IMG/VR virus record: IMGVR_UViG_3300027749_002876
Location: 186,001-250,000 of that record
DNA length: 64,000 nucleotides
Source of the DNA: a virus
Direction: 5' to 3' (one strand)
Shown: in pieces, positions 49,507 to 57,321 of the stretch
How positions within the stretch are numbered: position 1 is the first letter of the stretch
How the letters are laid out: each line of letters opens with the position of its first letter
The notes under the pieces: model-generated
Database searches by the model: none
The model's input: the letters and a program-made list of their open reading frames with translations, nothing else
What the model was told of the DNA's origin: nothing
Made by a program: the position numbers and the translations under genes

Positions 49507-51006
49507 TTACAGCTTGCCTTGCTTTTTTAACATGTCTAACATTTTAGCATCGTCAGGATTGTTCGGATCTAATTTATTACCACCAACCGATAGGTCAGAA
49601 CTGCTTGCTAATTCTTTTTGTAGGGCTGCCAATATTTTTTGTTTGTTTGCAGGAGTCAAATCTTTTAATAAACCCTGAATCTGTTGATATGCTGTTTTAG
49701 TTTTTTGACCTGATGCATTATTGGATGTAGTGTTAGGTGCAGTTGTATTAGGTGGAGTTGTATTATTAGGTGGAGTTGTATTATTAGGTGGAGTATTTTT
49801 TGGTTGTTCTTCAGCTTGAGCATGTTGTACAGCCCATGCCAAATCAGCTAATTTAGGTAATACTGATTTACCTTTATCTTTATTATAAGTTTGTTCTAGC
49901 TCTTTAGCCAATTCTTTTAATCTAGAAACTACTGCCCTATCACTTATAGTGACACCCTTCATAAACTGTGTGAAGAAGTTAGTGATATATTGACTAATAG
50001 ATTGTTTAGACCTTGAAGCTTCAGATAAGATATTTTCAAACAAAAAGTTTAGTTTATCAAATTTAGAATCTTCAGCAACCCTATCACCACCTAAGTTTTG
50101 AGCCATCTGTCCAAATGCATTTTTTCCTGAATTTTTAAGTCTGGAATTGCGCTTAAACTGATTTTCAGGTTTTGTAACAGGTTCCATAATATCTGCTTGT
50201 TTTTTCTGTCTGACATTAGCCGCACTTTTATTAAACTGATCTGCAGGTAATTTACTCATTGGAGACATTTGGTCTTGAGCAGTTTGTGTTGCACTTGTTT
50301 GTTTCTGTTGTCTTGTACTAGTAGCTGTTTTATTAAACTGGTCTGCAGGTAATTTACTCATTGGAGACATTTGGTCTTGAGCGTTCTGAGTAGCAACACC
50401 CTGTTTTTGTTGTCTTGTACTAGTAGCTGTTTTATTGAATTGGTCTGTAGGTAGCTTACTGAATTGACCATTCTGAGACATTTGGTCTTGAGCTACACCG
50501 GCTGCGGCAGCTTGTTTTTCTTGTCTGATTTGCTCTGGAGATTTTTTAGTAGTTGCCAACTGATTAGCCATCTGACCAAAAGCATTTGCTCCTGTTTCTG
50601 GAGATTGTTTAGGAGTTGTTAACTGATTAGCCATCTGACCAAAAGCATTTGCTCCTGCTGTAGGTGCACCTGCAGGTGTCGTAACTGGTGTCGTAACTGG
50701 TGTAACTTTTGGATTAGCAATAGGAGTATTAACTTTTGTTGTTACAGGCTTAGTTACGGCAGAAGAATTACCGGAAGTGTTAAGGTCAATCAATCCACTA
50801 CTAATGCCACTTTGTAATCCACTATACGCACGACTGGTGAAATTCTTAATGAATTCATCTTTAACCATCTGGTCTTGTGTACTTAATACATTCTTGCGAC
50901 CCAATGAGCCTAATCCAGTTCTAAGAGCGGCGGATCCATAATCGCCTATAAATGAGCTTAGGTCTATTTCATTTAGTTTGGGTTTTTTAAATTCAGTCAG
51001 CTTCAC
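49507..51006 (-). CDS. Repeat-rich candidate inner-head protein, 499 aa
   Basis: MKLTEFKKPKLNE opens with a leader of the LxE type. Two ANAFGQMANQL units (about 115-150) are followed by three ~32-residue repeats around SKLPADQFNKTATSTRQQKQ (about 175-285). A further NAFGQMAQNL precedes a helical part that begins FLFENILSEASRSKQSISQY, with a second ILSE-Ala site fitting the T4 prohead-protease rule. The Pro/Asn/Thr tandem (TTPPNN) near 410 precedes a helical C-terminus. Probably disordered and possibly packaged and ejected. That is inference. It overlaps the 82-aa gene by 14 nt. Confidence 0.55.
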   Translation of the reverse strand: MKLTEFKKPKLNEIDLSSFIGDYGSAALRTGLGSLGRKNVLSTQDQMVKDEFIKNFTSRAYSGLQSGISSGLIDLNTSGNSSAVTKPVTTKVNTPIANPKVTPVTTPVTTPAGAPTAGANAFGQMANQLTTPKQSPETGANAFGQMANQLATTKKSPEQIRQEKQAAAAGVAQDQMSQNGQFSKLPTDQFNKTATSTRQQKQGVATQNAQDQMSPMSKLPADQFNKTATSTRQQKQTSATQTAQDQMSPMSKLPADQFNKSAANVRQKKQADIMEPVTKPENQFKRNSRLKNSGKNAFGQMAQNLGGDRVAEDSKFDKLNFLFENILSEASRSKQSISQYITNFFTQFMKGVTISDRAVVSRLKELAKELEQTYNKDKGKSVLPKLADLAWAVQHAQAEEQPKNTPPNNTTPPNNTTPPNTTAPNTTSNNASGQKTKTAYQQIQGLLKDLTPANKQKILAALQKELASSSDLSVGGNKLDPNNPDDAKMLDMLKKQGKL

Positions 51007-51241
51007 GGTTTTTCCTTAATGATTTGGAAAACTTTGCCTGATCCTTGCTCTTTATAGCACCTAACAGTTTACGCTCTAAAATGGCGGCTTGTTCAGGACT
51101 ATAGTTACGATTAATCATCTCTATTAGATTAATAGCACTTGTGATAATATTGTGGCCACGACTCTCAATAATGTGGGTCGTGTCCCTATTATTACCAATA
51201 GCTTCTAATTCCTCTAGTAGACTGCGAGTTTGTTTTTGCAT
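50993..51241 (-). CDS. Small helical phage protein, 82 aa
   Basis: Helical, with QTRSLLEELEAIGNNRDTTH, IIESRGHNIITSAINLIEMI, EQAAILERKLLGAIKSKDQ and a basic tail. I think such short helical proteins are conserved among T4-like phages but know no function. It may be a core or assembly protein, as it is the first gene of a late operon leading to two inner-head candidates. Ribosome site AGGAAAC. Confidence 0.55.
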   Translation of the reverse strand: MQKQTRSLLEELEAIGNNRDTTHIIESRGHNIITSAINLIEMINRNYSPEQAAILERKLLGAIKSKDQAKFSKSLRKNREAD

Positions 51242-51257
51242 ATTAGTTTCCTAATAG

Positions 51258-51265
51258 TATTTATC
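51258..51265 (-). promoter_or_regulatory. Late promoter element GATAAATA
   Basis: Minus strand, 16 nt before the ATG at 51241. Confidence 0.6.
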
Positions 51266-51277
51266 TACTCTTAGGTT

Positions 51278-52720
51278 TTATTTCTTTAAACTATTAAGCA
51301 TTGCCTTCAATTTTGACCCCTGCACATCTGCTATAATACGCTTGTTTTCAGGCTCAAGTATCTCTCCTGTAGCTTGGTCTATGATAGGTTCAGTTGATAA
51401 TAACACAGATTGTGGCTTTAAGCTACTCATAATATCATTAGCACTGGGTTTGGGAGTATAACTATTCTCATTGTCAGGATCGCTATCGCTGATACGCATT
51501 GTCTCAATATCATAATCTAAGTCAATCTTTTGACCTACACCAGTTGAACTACGTGACTTCATACACTGAATTTGATACTTTCCACGCTCTCGCATACTGC
51601 GACTTGTAAAGATACCAAACACGTTATCTGCTGTATTAATCTTACTGATACCACCAGCAATATGACTATGGTCAAACTCAATCTCATCAACTGCACTACG
51701 ATTTAACTGACTTGCAGTAACCATCAATATGCCTAATTCTTTTGCTAAGTTACGCAATTCTTCTGCTACATACTTGTCTTTGATAAACTGGTCGTTAGGA
51801 TTAACTTTAACAGAAACTGGCATAACCAAATCTAAGTAGTCAACCATTACAAAGTCAATCTTAATACCTGTTTGAATTTGTACTTCTTTTAAATAAGCAC
51901 GAATGTCATTTACGTTACTTTGTGCAGGTAATCCTTTAACACGATACTGCCCAGACTTCTTTCCGACCATCTTAACTTTAAGACTAGTAGTATCAATGTC
52001 TTTACGAATTGCTTTAGTTCCCATCATAGTCAACATAGCATCTGTTCTTAATGATGTTAGTTCTTCACTCAGTTCTAGTGTTACATATACACCACTCATT
52101 CCCTGTTTCAACCAGTTCAAAGCAATATTCATCATAACCAAACTTTTACCTGAACCACTGCCACCTGCAAAGATGTTGAGTTCACCACGACTAAATCCAC
52201 CATATAAGATACGATCCATTTGTGGCCAGCCTGTACTTACTTGTCCACCATTGTTAAAGTATTTGTTGATACGTGCTGCCGGGTCATAGAAGTAATCAGT
52301 TCCCATGTCTTTTTGTAAACTAATTTGTACCGCATCTTTAATCAATTTCTCAACAGGATCAAAGTCACCCTTCTCAAGTAAGTCTGCCGCTTTAAGAATA
52401 GCACGTTCTAATTCTTGTCGTTTAGTAAATGATTCAAACTCATCCAAGAACCAATCAAATTGATTAGGACTGAAGTTGGGTATAATATCAATGTCTTGCC
52501 CTGTAATAGCTTTGATTTGTGCAGGATCGGGCAAAATACTATATTTTGTTGAATGCTCTTTGTACAAATTTGCAACCGGGCGCAATGACCTATCAAAATT
52601 ATCACTGTTCAATATGTTCATAACTCTGGTATAGAGTTCTGCTTCAGTAATCATTATACGCAAAAATATCTTTTGCACTTCTATACCATACTCTTTTTTA
52701 TTTTCGTAATCTTTTTTCAA
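51278..52720 (-). CDS. 41: Replicative DNA helicase (gp41, DnaB-like)
   Basis: A 480-aa RecA-fold hexameric helicase of the DnaB/gp41 family. Walker A GGSGSGKS at 196-203 is preceded by GFSRGELNIFAG and followed by GVYVTLELSEE and the Walker B region IDFVMVDYLDLV. ILMVTASQLNRSA holds the conserved Gln/Arg, and ISKINTADNVFGIF follows. With primase gp61 it unwinds and primes the lagging strand. It starts with TTG at 52720 after an AAAGGA site, overlapping the primase stop by 23 nt. Both are read from the leaderless promoter at 53682. It is the last gene of that operon. Confidence 0.92.
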   Translation of the reverse strand: MKKDYENKKEYGIEVQKIFLRIMITEAELYTRVMNILNSDNFDRSLRPVANLYKEHSTKYSILPDPAQIKAITGQDIDIIPNFSPNQFDWFLDEFESFTKRQELERAILKAADLLEKGDFDPVEKLIKDAVQISLQKDMGTDYFYDPAARINKYFNNGGQVSTGWPQMDRILYGGFSRGELNIFAGGSGSGKSLVMMNIALNWLKQGMSGVYVTLELSEELTSLRTDAMLTMMGTKAIRKDIDTTSLKVKMVGKKSGQYRVKGLPAQSNVNDIRAYLKEVQIQTGIKIDFVMVDYLDLVMPVSVKVNPNDQFIKDKYVAEELRNLAKELGILMVTASQLNRSAVDEIEFDHSHIAGGISKINTADNVFGIFTSRSMRERGKYQIQCMKSRSSTGVGQKIDLDYDIETMRISDSDPDNENSYTPKPSANDIMSSLKPQSVLLSTEPIIDQATGEILEPENKRIIADVQGSKLKAMLNSLKK

Positions 52721-53675
52721 TTTTTTTCCTTTGTAGTTCTATTTTGATTTTGCTTGCCGTTGCACTACTCAATATACTGAGCAATGTAGGCAACTTACCA
52801 TACTTAACTACCGCGTCATTCACATCTTTAACATCATCTTCCCAATTGGGAATACTAATACTATAACCTAATTCTAATGCTCTATCACATGTTTCTAAAC
52901 CAGTTTCATCTCTATCGGGAATAAAAATAATTTGTTTATTTAATTGTGCTAGTAATTGTACTTGAGTATCATTGATTGTATTATGTGTTAACGCACAAGC
53001 ATTTAAACTTAATGCATCAAAAATACCTTCAACTAACAAACATACTTCCCAATTAGGTTTCTGAAAGTCATAACCAAATACATAGCCAGGTTGTTGCTCG
53101 TTAATATATTTTGGGATTTTGTTATCTAAGAATCTACTTGTATGACCTACAATTTTGTTCTTGTAAGTATAGGGGATAATAATTCTGTTTGACTGTCTGC
53201 CAGTGTCATTAGGTGTAACTAAGAACGGGTAGTCATTATAATTTATCAGTCTTGCAGACAAGTAATCAACGTATACTTTGTGTAATGGATTACTTACATC
53301 TAATATTTCAGCTTCAGGGAGTTTATGTTCTTCAAATTTTATTTTTGTTTTTTGTTTCTTAAGATGAGCAAAATCTAACAGATCCCTATATTGCAGACTT
53401 TCTAAACTCCATCGTTGAATTTGAATATCATCTATACCACACCATTTTAATAAACTTTTAGTAATCTCACTAATTTGTTTACCTAAGGTGAACCCACATT
53501 TAAACCCACAATTGAAACAGGCATATGACCAGTTTTCTCCGTCTTTTTTAACACCACCTCTACCTCTAGTGTCAGATTTGTGCCCACGATGATGACAGCA
53601 TATAGCATTAAAGCTATGCCATCCACCTTGTGTTATTTTTTTCTTTCCGGGAATTACTGACAGTATATCAAACAT
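52698..53675 (-). CDS. 61: DNA primase (gp61, DnaG-like)
   Basis: A 325-aa primase. The N-terminal zinc-binding part has Cys26-Cys27, a His cluster and Cys53/Cys56 (CFNCGFKCGF). The TOPRIM core has LLVEGIFDALS (213-223) with the conserved Glu and FIPDRDETG (251-259) with the Asp-x-Asp. T4 gp61 (342 aa) makes primers with gp41. The overlap with the helicase gene supports stoichiometric production. The message is predicted to start at the ATG. Confidence 0.92.
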   Translation of the reverse strand: MFDILSVIPGKKKITQGGWHSFNAICCHHRGHKSDTRGRGGVKKDGENWSYACFNCGFKCGFTLGKQISEITKSLLKWCGIDDIQIQRWSLESLQYRDLLDFAHLKKQKTKIKFEEHKLPEAEILDVSNPLHKVYVDYLSARLINYNDYPFLVTPNDTGRQSNRIIIPYTYKNKIVGHTSRFLDNKIPKYINEQQPGYVFGYDFQKPNWEVCLLVEGIFDALSLNACALTHNTINDTQVQLLAQLNKQIIFIPDRDETGLETCDRALELGYSISIPNWEDDVKDVNDAVVKYGKLPTLLSILSSATASKIKIELQRKKIEKRLRK

Positions 53676-53681
53676 CTATGT

Positions 53682-53710
53682 AGTATAACATATCTGTCAC
53701 AGATAAACAA
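53682..53710 (-). promoter_or_regulatory. Sigma-70 promoter, leaderless, for primase-helicase
   Basis: TTGTTT (53705-53710), 17-nt spacer, TATACT (53682-53687), then 6 nt to the ATG at 53675. Confidence 0.6.
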
Positions 53711-53723
53711 CAGTTTAGGTTGA

Positions 53724-54413
53724 TTATCTTGACAAAATATTGGTTACTGCCCCGTTATTACTTTCAAATTGCATTCTAATATACGGGTGATAACCTTGAA
53801 CCACGTATCCTATTGTATCAGTTTCAGCAGTATAAGTATCGGTTAATATGGGATACCAATCACCGTCTACAATAGTAGAACCTTCAATAACAATATTGCC
53901 ATAGAAGTCACTATATTGTGCTTGTAGTGTTAATATAGGACTATCATTTGTATCTATAACACTGGTATAATATGTTAGGTCACTATCACTATTACCTTCA
54001 GGGTTAGTATTTGGGAATACTTGTCCAGTAGGAATACTGATTGGCATTGAAGGAATAAAGCTAGGTAATACACTGTTAACAATATTCATATCGCCGCGGG
54101 CACCTGCATTGCTATCAACAAATACAGGATAGTCAAACTCTCCTACAGGAATTTCTAATGAGTAATAACATTTTTGTGCGTCAATACCTGCAAGGTCTGC
54201 TGGATTTAAAAATAATGCGGCAATACCGGTTGCAGGTAATTGTAGTGTTAATGCTTTTTGTAATAGGACCACGTTACCTTCATAATTGATAATTCTACAG
54301 GTTATTGATTTACCAGTAATATCTACGGGTTTTTGTTCTTGGTTTAAGAACTGAAACTGAATCTGGTTGTCTACACCCTTATTAAGAGTTAGAGGTTTGG
54401 CATACTGAGGCAT
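53724..54413 (-). CDS. BppU-like baseplate/virion protein, 229 aa
   Basis: The N-terminal ~100 residues (DNQIQFQFLNQEQKPVDITG, then KSITCRIINYEGNVV and GIAALFLNPADLAGI) have the strand pattern of the Ig-like N-terminal domain of phage baseplate upper proteins (BppU-type). The remaining part, Asp/Thr/Tyr-rich, looks beta-rich and may bind other fibre parts. I start at ATG 54413, which has an AAGGAG site. A second in-frame ATG at 54491 sits 5 nt after a late element and would add a 26-residue hydrophobic-leaning extension. Either start may be used. Confidence 0.62.
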   Translation of the reverse strand: MPQYAKPLTLNKGVDNQIQFQFLNQEQKPVDITGKSITCRIINYEGNVVLLQKALTLQLPATGIAALFLNPADLAGIDAQKCYYSLEIPVGEFDYPVFVDSNAGARGDMNIVNSVLPSFIPSMPISIPTGQVFPNTNPEGNSDSDLTYYTSVIDTNDSPILTLQAQYSDFYGNIVIEGSTIVDGDWYPILTDTYTAETDTIGYVVQGYHPYIRMQFESNNGAVTNILSR

Positions 54414-54496
54414 ATAGCTCCTTGGGGAAAATCCTGTTAAAAGTATAACGATTTGTCTTTGTGTATAGACGAAAACTTGAGTTGAGTACATAATGA

Positions 54497-54504
54497 TATT
54501 TATC
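54497..54504 (-). promoter_or_regulatory. Late promoter element GATAAATA
   Basis: Minus strand, 5 nt before an in-frame ATG at 54491 and 83 nt before the Shine-Dalgarno-supported ATG at 54413. Confidence 0.6.
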
Positions 54505-54529
54505 AAAATATATTGCCAGGCATTCCTGT

Positions 54530-54537
54530 GATAAATA
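54530..54537 (+). promoter_or_regulatory. Late promoter element GATAAATA
   Basis: Plus strand, 21 nt before the ATG at 54559, no clear ribosome site in between. Confidence 0.5.
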
Positions 54538-54558
54538 TTTCGGTCAATAATTATAATA

Positions 54559-54939
54559 ATGATTCAAAACGAATTTTTTAACAAACTATCTCAAAATCAC
54601 CCGTTCATAACCATATGTTCATACGCCAACCAAGATTATGTTGGAATAGTACAAAATAGAGATGATATAGTCACCACTATATATGACTATGGAGCTATTA
54701 TTGATAATATAGCTAGAGAAAAATTCTTAGAATTAGGTGATATTTGGTGGTGGGAAAGTAATAGACTTATCCCTATTAACCTGTTCTTAAAAGACGAATG
54801 GACTATCTTTAAACCATATCTTAGAACATTCAATAACAAAAGCTTAACAGTCATACACGGCCCAACGTGTAGTATGTCTGAACTAAACAAACGTAGAAGT
54901 AAACGCCGTAGTATTACCCTTGTTAAACGGATTTTGTAA
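54559..54939 (+). CDS. Hypothetical phage protein, 126 aa
   Basis: Small alpha/beta protein starting MIQNEFFNKLSQNHPFITI, with a Trp cluster (ELGDIWWWESNRLIPINLFL) and a basic tail (NKRRSKRRSITLVKRIL). The C-terminus could bind nucleic acid. No family recognised. Plus-strand late element upstream. The last 17 nt overlap the convergent polymerase-like gene. Confidence 0.55.
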   Translation: MIQNEFFNKLSQNHPFITICSYANQDYVGIVQNRDDIVTTIYDYGAIIDNIAREKFLELGDIWWWESNRLIPINLFLKDEWTIFKPYLRTFNNKSLTVIHGPTCSMSELNKRRSKRRSITLVKRIL

Positions 54940-55495
54940 GTAAGTTCATATGTACTACTACTAGTTGGCTATAGGATAAGCTGTGACTTTTTTTGAAACT
55001 ATACCCATCGTCTCCTTTGTCCCAGATAGTCATACTGACTTCTTTCCAACTCTTACCAATTAAATGTCTTTTAGCTGGGCGAATCAATGCTAAAAACATT
55101 GCTAATCTAGGAATACTATCAATAGGTTCAGGCATTTTTTTAATAGATTGATAATGATTTCCTAAATGAATTAGTTTCTCAACAAATTCTCTGTCATTTA
55201 ACTTAGACCAATCAGGGTCTGCCATCAATTCAACTAAATGTTTTTCATTTTGTACTTGTGAGTATACATGAACATTCAATAAATCTAATTTAAAATATCC
55301 ACGACTTTCTGCCACAACATAATCAATTGCTGCCATATCATTTACAGGATCATAAGGAATATCAGTAACATATACACCAGTAGCATGTTTACGCATAGGT
55401 TTAGCATTACGCATAGCGGCAGGCGTGTGTTTAATAAGTTGTAATAACTTGTCTCTATCACCAAAATCAATGTCAATGTCTGATTCTATTCTCAT
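54923..55495 (-). CDS. Condensed DNA polymerase III alpha-like protein, DxD half
   Basis: In 190 residues the hallmark motifs of DnaE/PolC follow in the right order. DIDIDFGDR (6-14) matches the catalytic PDxDxDF..DR. RKHATGV (35-41) matches GKHAxGV. FKLDLLN (68-74) matches the third catalytic Asp (KxDFLGL). FLALIRPA (134-141) matches ALxRPGP, and SFKKSHSLSYSQLV (166-179) matches GFNKSHSAAYALV. Spacing is shortened and the GRGS motif and PHP domain are missing. GRGS occurs in the separate protein 10889-11395. The gene overlaps the upstream exonuclease by 4 nt, like an alpha-epsilon pair, in the operon that also encodes clamp loader gp62. Activity is unproven. Confidence 0.78.
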   Translation of the reverse strand: MRIESDIDIDFGDRDKLLQLIKHTPAAMRNAKPMRKHATGVYVTDIPYDPVNDMAAIDYVVAESRGYFKLDLLNVHVYSQVQNEKHLVELMADPDWSKLNDREFVEKLIHLGNHYQSIKKMPEPIDSIPRLAMFLALIRPAKRHLIGKSWKEVSMTIWDKGDDGYSFKKSHSLSYSQLVVVHMNLLTKSV

Positions 55496-56046
55496 CTTGG
55501 AGGTGCTACCAATTCTGCTTTCATTAATTTAGTATACGCTTTTTGTACAACAATAGCTTGTCTTTCGGCATCTTCTACTGCTTTGTGACTAGTCACGTGA
55601 CCACCGTCTTTAAGACTTACGCCGGTTATCTCGTACAAGGTACGTGTATCTCTAACGGTGTAGAAAGGCCAAGGGATTCGCATTTCAAGGTTTCGCCAGG
55701 CCGACTCTGCCACAACCACATCGAATGATGCACCGTTACTCCAAACAGCACGGCGATTCCAACAAAACTTATAAAGTATTTCCATACATTCTCTAAACGG
55801 AATTCTGCCGTGTTCTCCCATAGCCTCTTCAAGTGCTGCCGGGCTTTGCTCACTCCACCATCGTAATGTATCTTCATTTATACTCCTATTATAAATTTCT
55901 GTTTGTTCTTCAATCGTTGGTCGTAACTCTAATCTTTCAACAACACCACTACCTTTAGGATCAAATCTTACTGCGCCAATGGTTAGTATAACACAATCAG
56001 GACTTGTGTCAAGTGTTTCCATATCAATCATTATATCTTGTGCCAT
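55492..56046 (-). CDS. dexA: DexA/DnaQ-like 3'-5' exonuclease
   Basis: A 184-aa DEDD-superfamily exonuclease. IMIDMETLDTSP (5-16) carries Asp8 and Glu10 of motif I, WSNGASFDVVV (about 107-117) has the Asp of motif II, and SHKAVEDAERQA (about 157-168) is the HxxxxD motif III. The form is closest to T4 exonuclease A (DexA; Rv2179c-like). Possible roles are degrading host DNA or proofreading. It overlaps the following Pol III alpha-like gene by 4 nt and begins 1 nt after the end of the small gene at 56048. Confidence 0.85.
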   Translation of the reverse strand: MAQDIMIDMETLDTSPDCVILTIGAVRFDPKGSGVVERLELRPTIEEQTEIYNRSINEDTLRWWSEQSPAALEEAMGEHGRIPFRECMEILYKFCWNRRAVWSNGASFDVVVAESAWRNLEMRIPWPFYTVRDTRTLYEITGVSLKDGGHVTSHKAVEDAERQAIVVQKAYTKLMKAELVAPPR

Positions 56047-56047
56047 A

Positions 56048-56398
56048 TTATGCCTGTAATGTTTTCCAAATATATTTCTTCTCTAAGTAATCTTGTAGCT
56101 TCAATGCTTCATCTTCACTATTGAATGCCACACCTTTAATCTCATACATATCTTCTAGGTATCTAGCATATTCTCCATTAATGTCTTGTGCCCAAGTGTT
56201 TAATGTAATCCACATAATATCAAGTTCGTCTTTTACAATCGACATGCTAATACCAACTTCATCACTACCGATATCTTCAAATAGTACATCTAACAGTTTT
56301 TTCTTAATAGCAAACGTTTGAATGTTACCCCATTTAGGCCATGATACTAGGAATTTACCTTTTTGTAAAGAGGTTATGGGAAAAGGTTTATTGTTCAT
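56048..56398 (-). CDS. Small acidic protein, last member of the LRW gene array (116 aa)
   Basis: The sequence ends GVAFNSEDEALKLQDYLEKK and IWKTLQA. This is a distant form of the F-x-F/N-x-E-x-D/E-A-x-x-F-x-L-R-W tail found in the neighbouring five genes, without the final LRW. The first 80 residues are alpha/beta and acidic. ATGA overlap with the preceding gene. Possibly a small adaptor or inhibitor. Unknown. Confidence 0.5.
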   Translation of the reverse strand: MNNKPFPITSLQKGKFLVSWPKWGNIQTFAIKKKLLDVLFEDIGSDEVGISMSIVKDELDIMWITLNTWAQDINGEYARYLEDMYEIKGVAFNSEDEALKLQDYLEKKYIWKTLQA

Positions 56399-56661
56399 TG
56401 GAATTTTAATAAAAATATTAGGTACTTCTTTTCGTCAACAATCTCATAACCATCTGTTATATTACCATTAACTATGTTCATCTTTAAGCCATATTGTCCA
56501 GTAAGATAATCTTCAAAATCATATGCGTCAAACTCTTTGTTCTGTGCCATATATTCTTTACGAACTTTCTTCAATGCTTCCCAATAGTTCCAACGATTTC
56601 TACGTTGGTCTATACTTGGATCATCGTCATCGTAGTCCTGTATGTGAGGTATTGATGCCAT
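56395..56661 (-). CDS. Small LRW-array protein (88 aa)
   Basis: Start at ATG 56661, directly after the TTA-AGG-TGG-AGT-TGA end of the upstream copy, whose AGGTGG serves as ribosome site. N-terminal half acidic (DYDDDDPSIDQRRNRW), middle a helix, C-terminus GYEIVDEKKYLIFLLKFQ, a variant of the shared F-x-L-R-W tail. Function unknown. Confidence 0.5.
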   Translation of the reverse strand: MASIPHIQDYDDDDPSIDQRRNRWNYWEALKKVRKEYMAQNKEFDAYDFEDYLTGQYGLKMNIVNGNITDGYEIVDEKKYLIFLLKFQ

Positions 56662-56897
56662 CAACTCCACCTTAACGTGAACAAAATGTAATCTTTTTCA
56701 TATCTAAACTTGAAACTGATTAGGTCATCGTCAGTTATACCCCATCTACAATGTCTTTCGTGTTTACCAATATTGGTTTCTAACCATTTAACTATTTCGT
56801 TATATTTGTCAAGATGTTTAGCATGTACTGAACATTCATGCCAACCGGGTTTGGTGTTTTCCCATCCAGCATCATAGTCATAATGTTCATATATCAT
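56661..56897 (-). CDS. Small LRW-array protein (78 aa)
   Basis: I start at ATG 56897 (MIYEHYDYDAGW), which overlaps the upstream stop as ATGA and is preceded by GAGATGG. A longer version from TTG has no support. It is rich in His, Trp and Tyr and ends ISFKFRYEKDYILFTLRWS. Function unknown; member of the overlapping paralogue set. Confidence 0.55.
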   Translation of the reverse strand: MIYEHYDYDAGWENTKPGWHECSVHAKHLDKYNEIVKWLETNIGKHERHCRWGITDDDLISFKFRYEKDYILFTLRWS

Positions 56898-57106
56898 TGC
56901 CATCTCAGCGAAAACCAAAAAGCATCTTTTTCATTTCTAAAATGCCAGCTATAACTTTTAGGATCATCTCTTCCTACCCAAAAACATGTCCAATTGCCTG
57001 TCTTTCTACCAACAGCAAACCATCGTTCTCCTATGTTATCTCTGCACCATTCTTCTACTTCGTATCCAAGTTTCTTAGTAATTACAGTGTATGGCAATTC
57101 TTTCAT
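56894..57106 (-). CDS. Small LRW-array protein (70 aa)
   Basis: Start ATG 57106 (MKELPYTVITKKLG), overlapping the upstream TGA (ATGA), with GAGGTGG as ribosome site. Ends SWHFRNEKDAFWFSLRWQ. The fold is probably a strand-helix-strand-strand unit. Function unknown. Confidence 0.55.
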   Translation of the reverse strand: MKELPYTVITKKLGYEVEEWCRDNIGERWFAVGRKTGNWTCFWVGRDDPKSYSWHFRNEKDAFWFSLRWQ

Positions 57107-57321
57107 CCCCACCTCAACATAAAATAACTTGCATTACTATCATTGTAAAAAGTAAAAACTGTATGTTGTTCCATAATAGGTTCAGAACTAAAATCATCCC
57201 ACATTTCTTTGTAATAAGCAAAGTCAAAATCAACTCCTTGAACCCAACCCATTTTTCTTACCTCTGATACTATATCTAAAACTCTAGTTACGTTTATTTC
57301 CTTGATAATTATATTAGCCAC
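57103..57321 (-). CDS. Small LRW-array protein (72 aa)
   Basis: GTG start at 57321 inside the end of the upstream copy. Ends TVFTFYNDSNASYFMLRWG. The N-terminal half (NIIIKEINVTRVLDIVSEVR) matches the strand-helix start of its neighbours. Function unknown. Confidence 0.5.
   Translation of the reverse strand: MANIIIKEINVTRVLDIVSEVRKMGWVQGVDFDFAYYKEMWDDFSSEPIMEQHTVFTFYNDSNASYFMLRWG

Noticed and set aside
54414-54491. 26-residue N-terminal extension of the BppU-like protein
   Set aside because: ATG 54491 fits the leaderless late spacing, but ATG 54413 has AAGGAG and gives a natural domain start. Left open rather than annotated as the main start.
10889-55495. Idea that the two polymerase-like proteins are one gene broken by a sequencing error
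   Set aside because: They lie 44 kb apart, each with its own start, stop, operon and overlaps, so no frameshift can join them.
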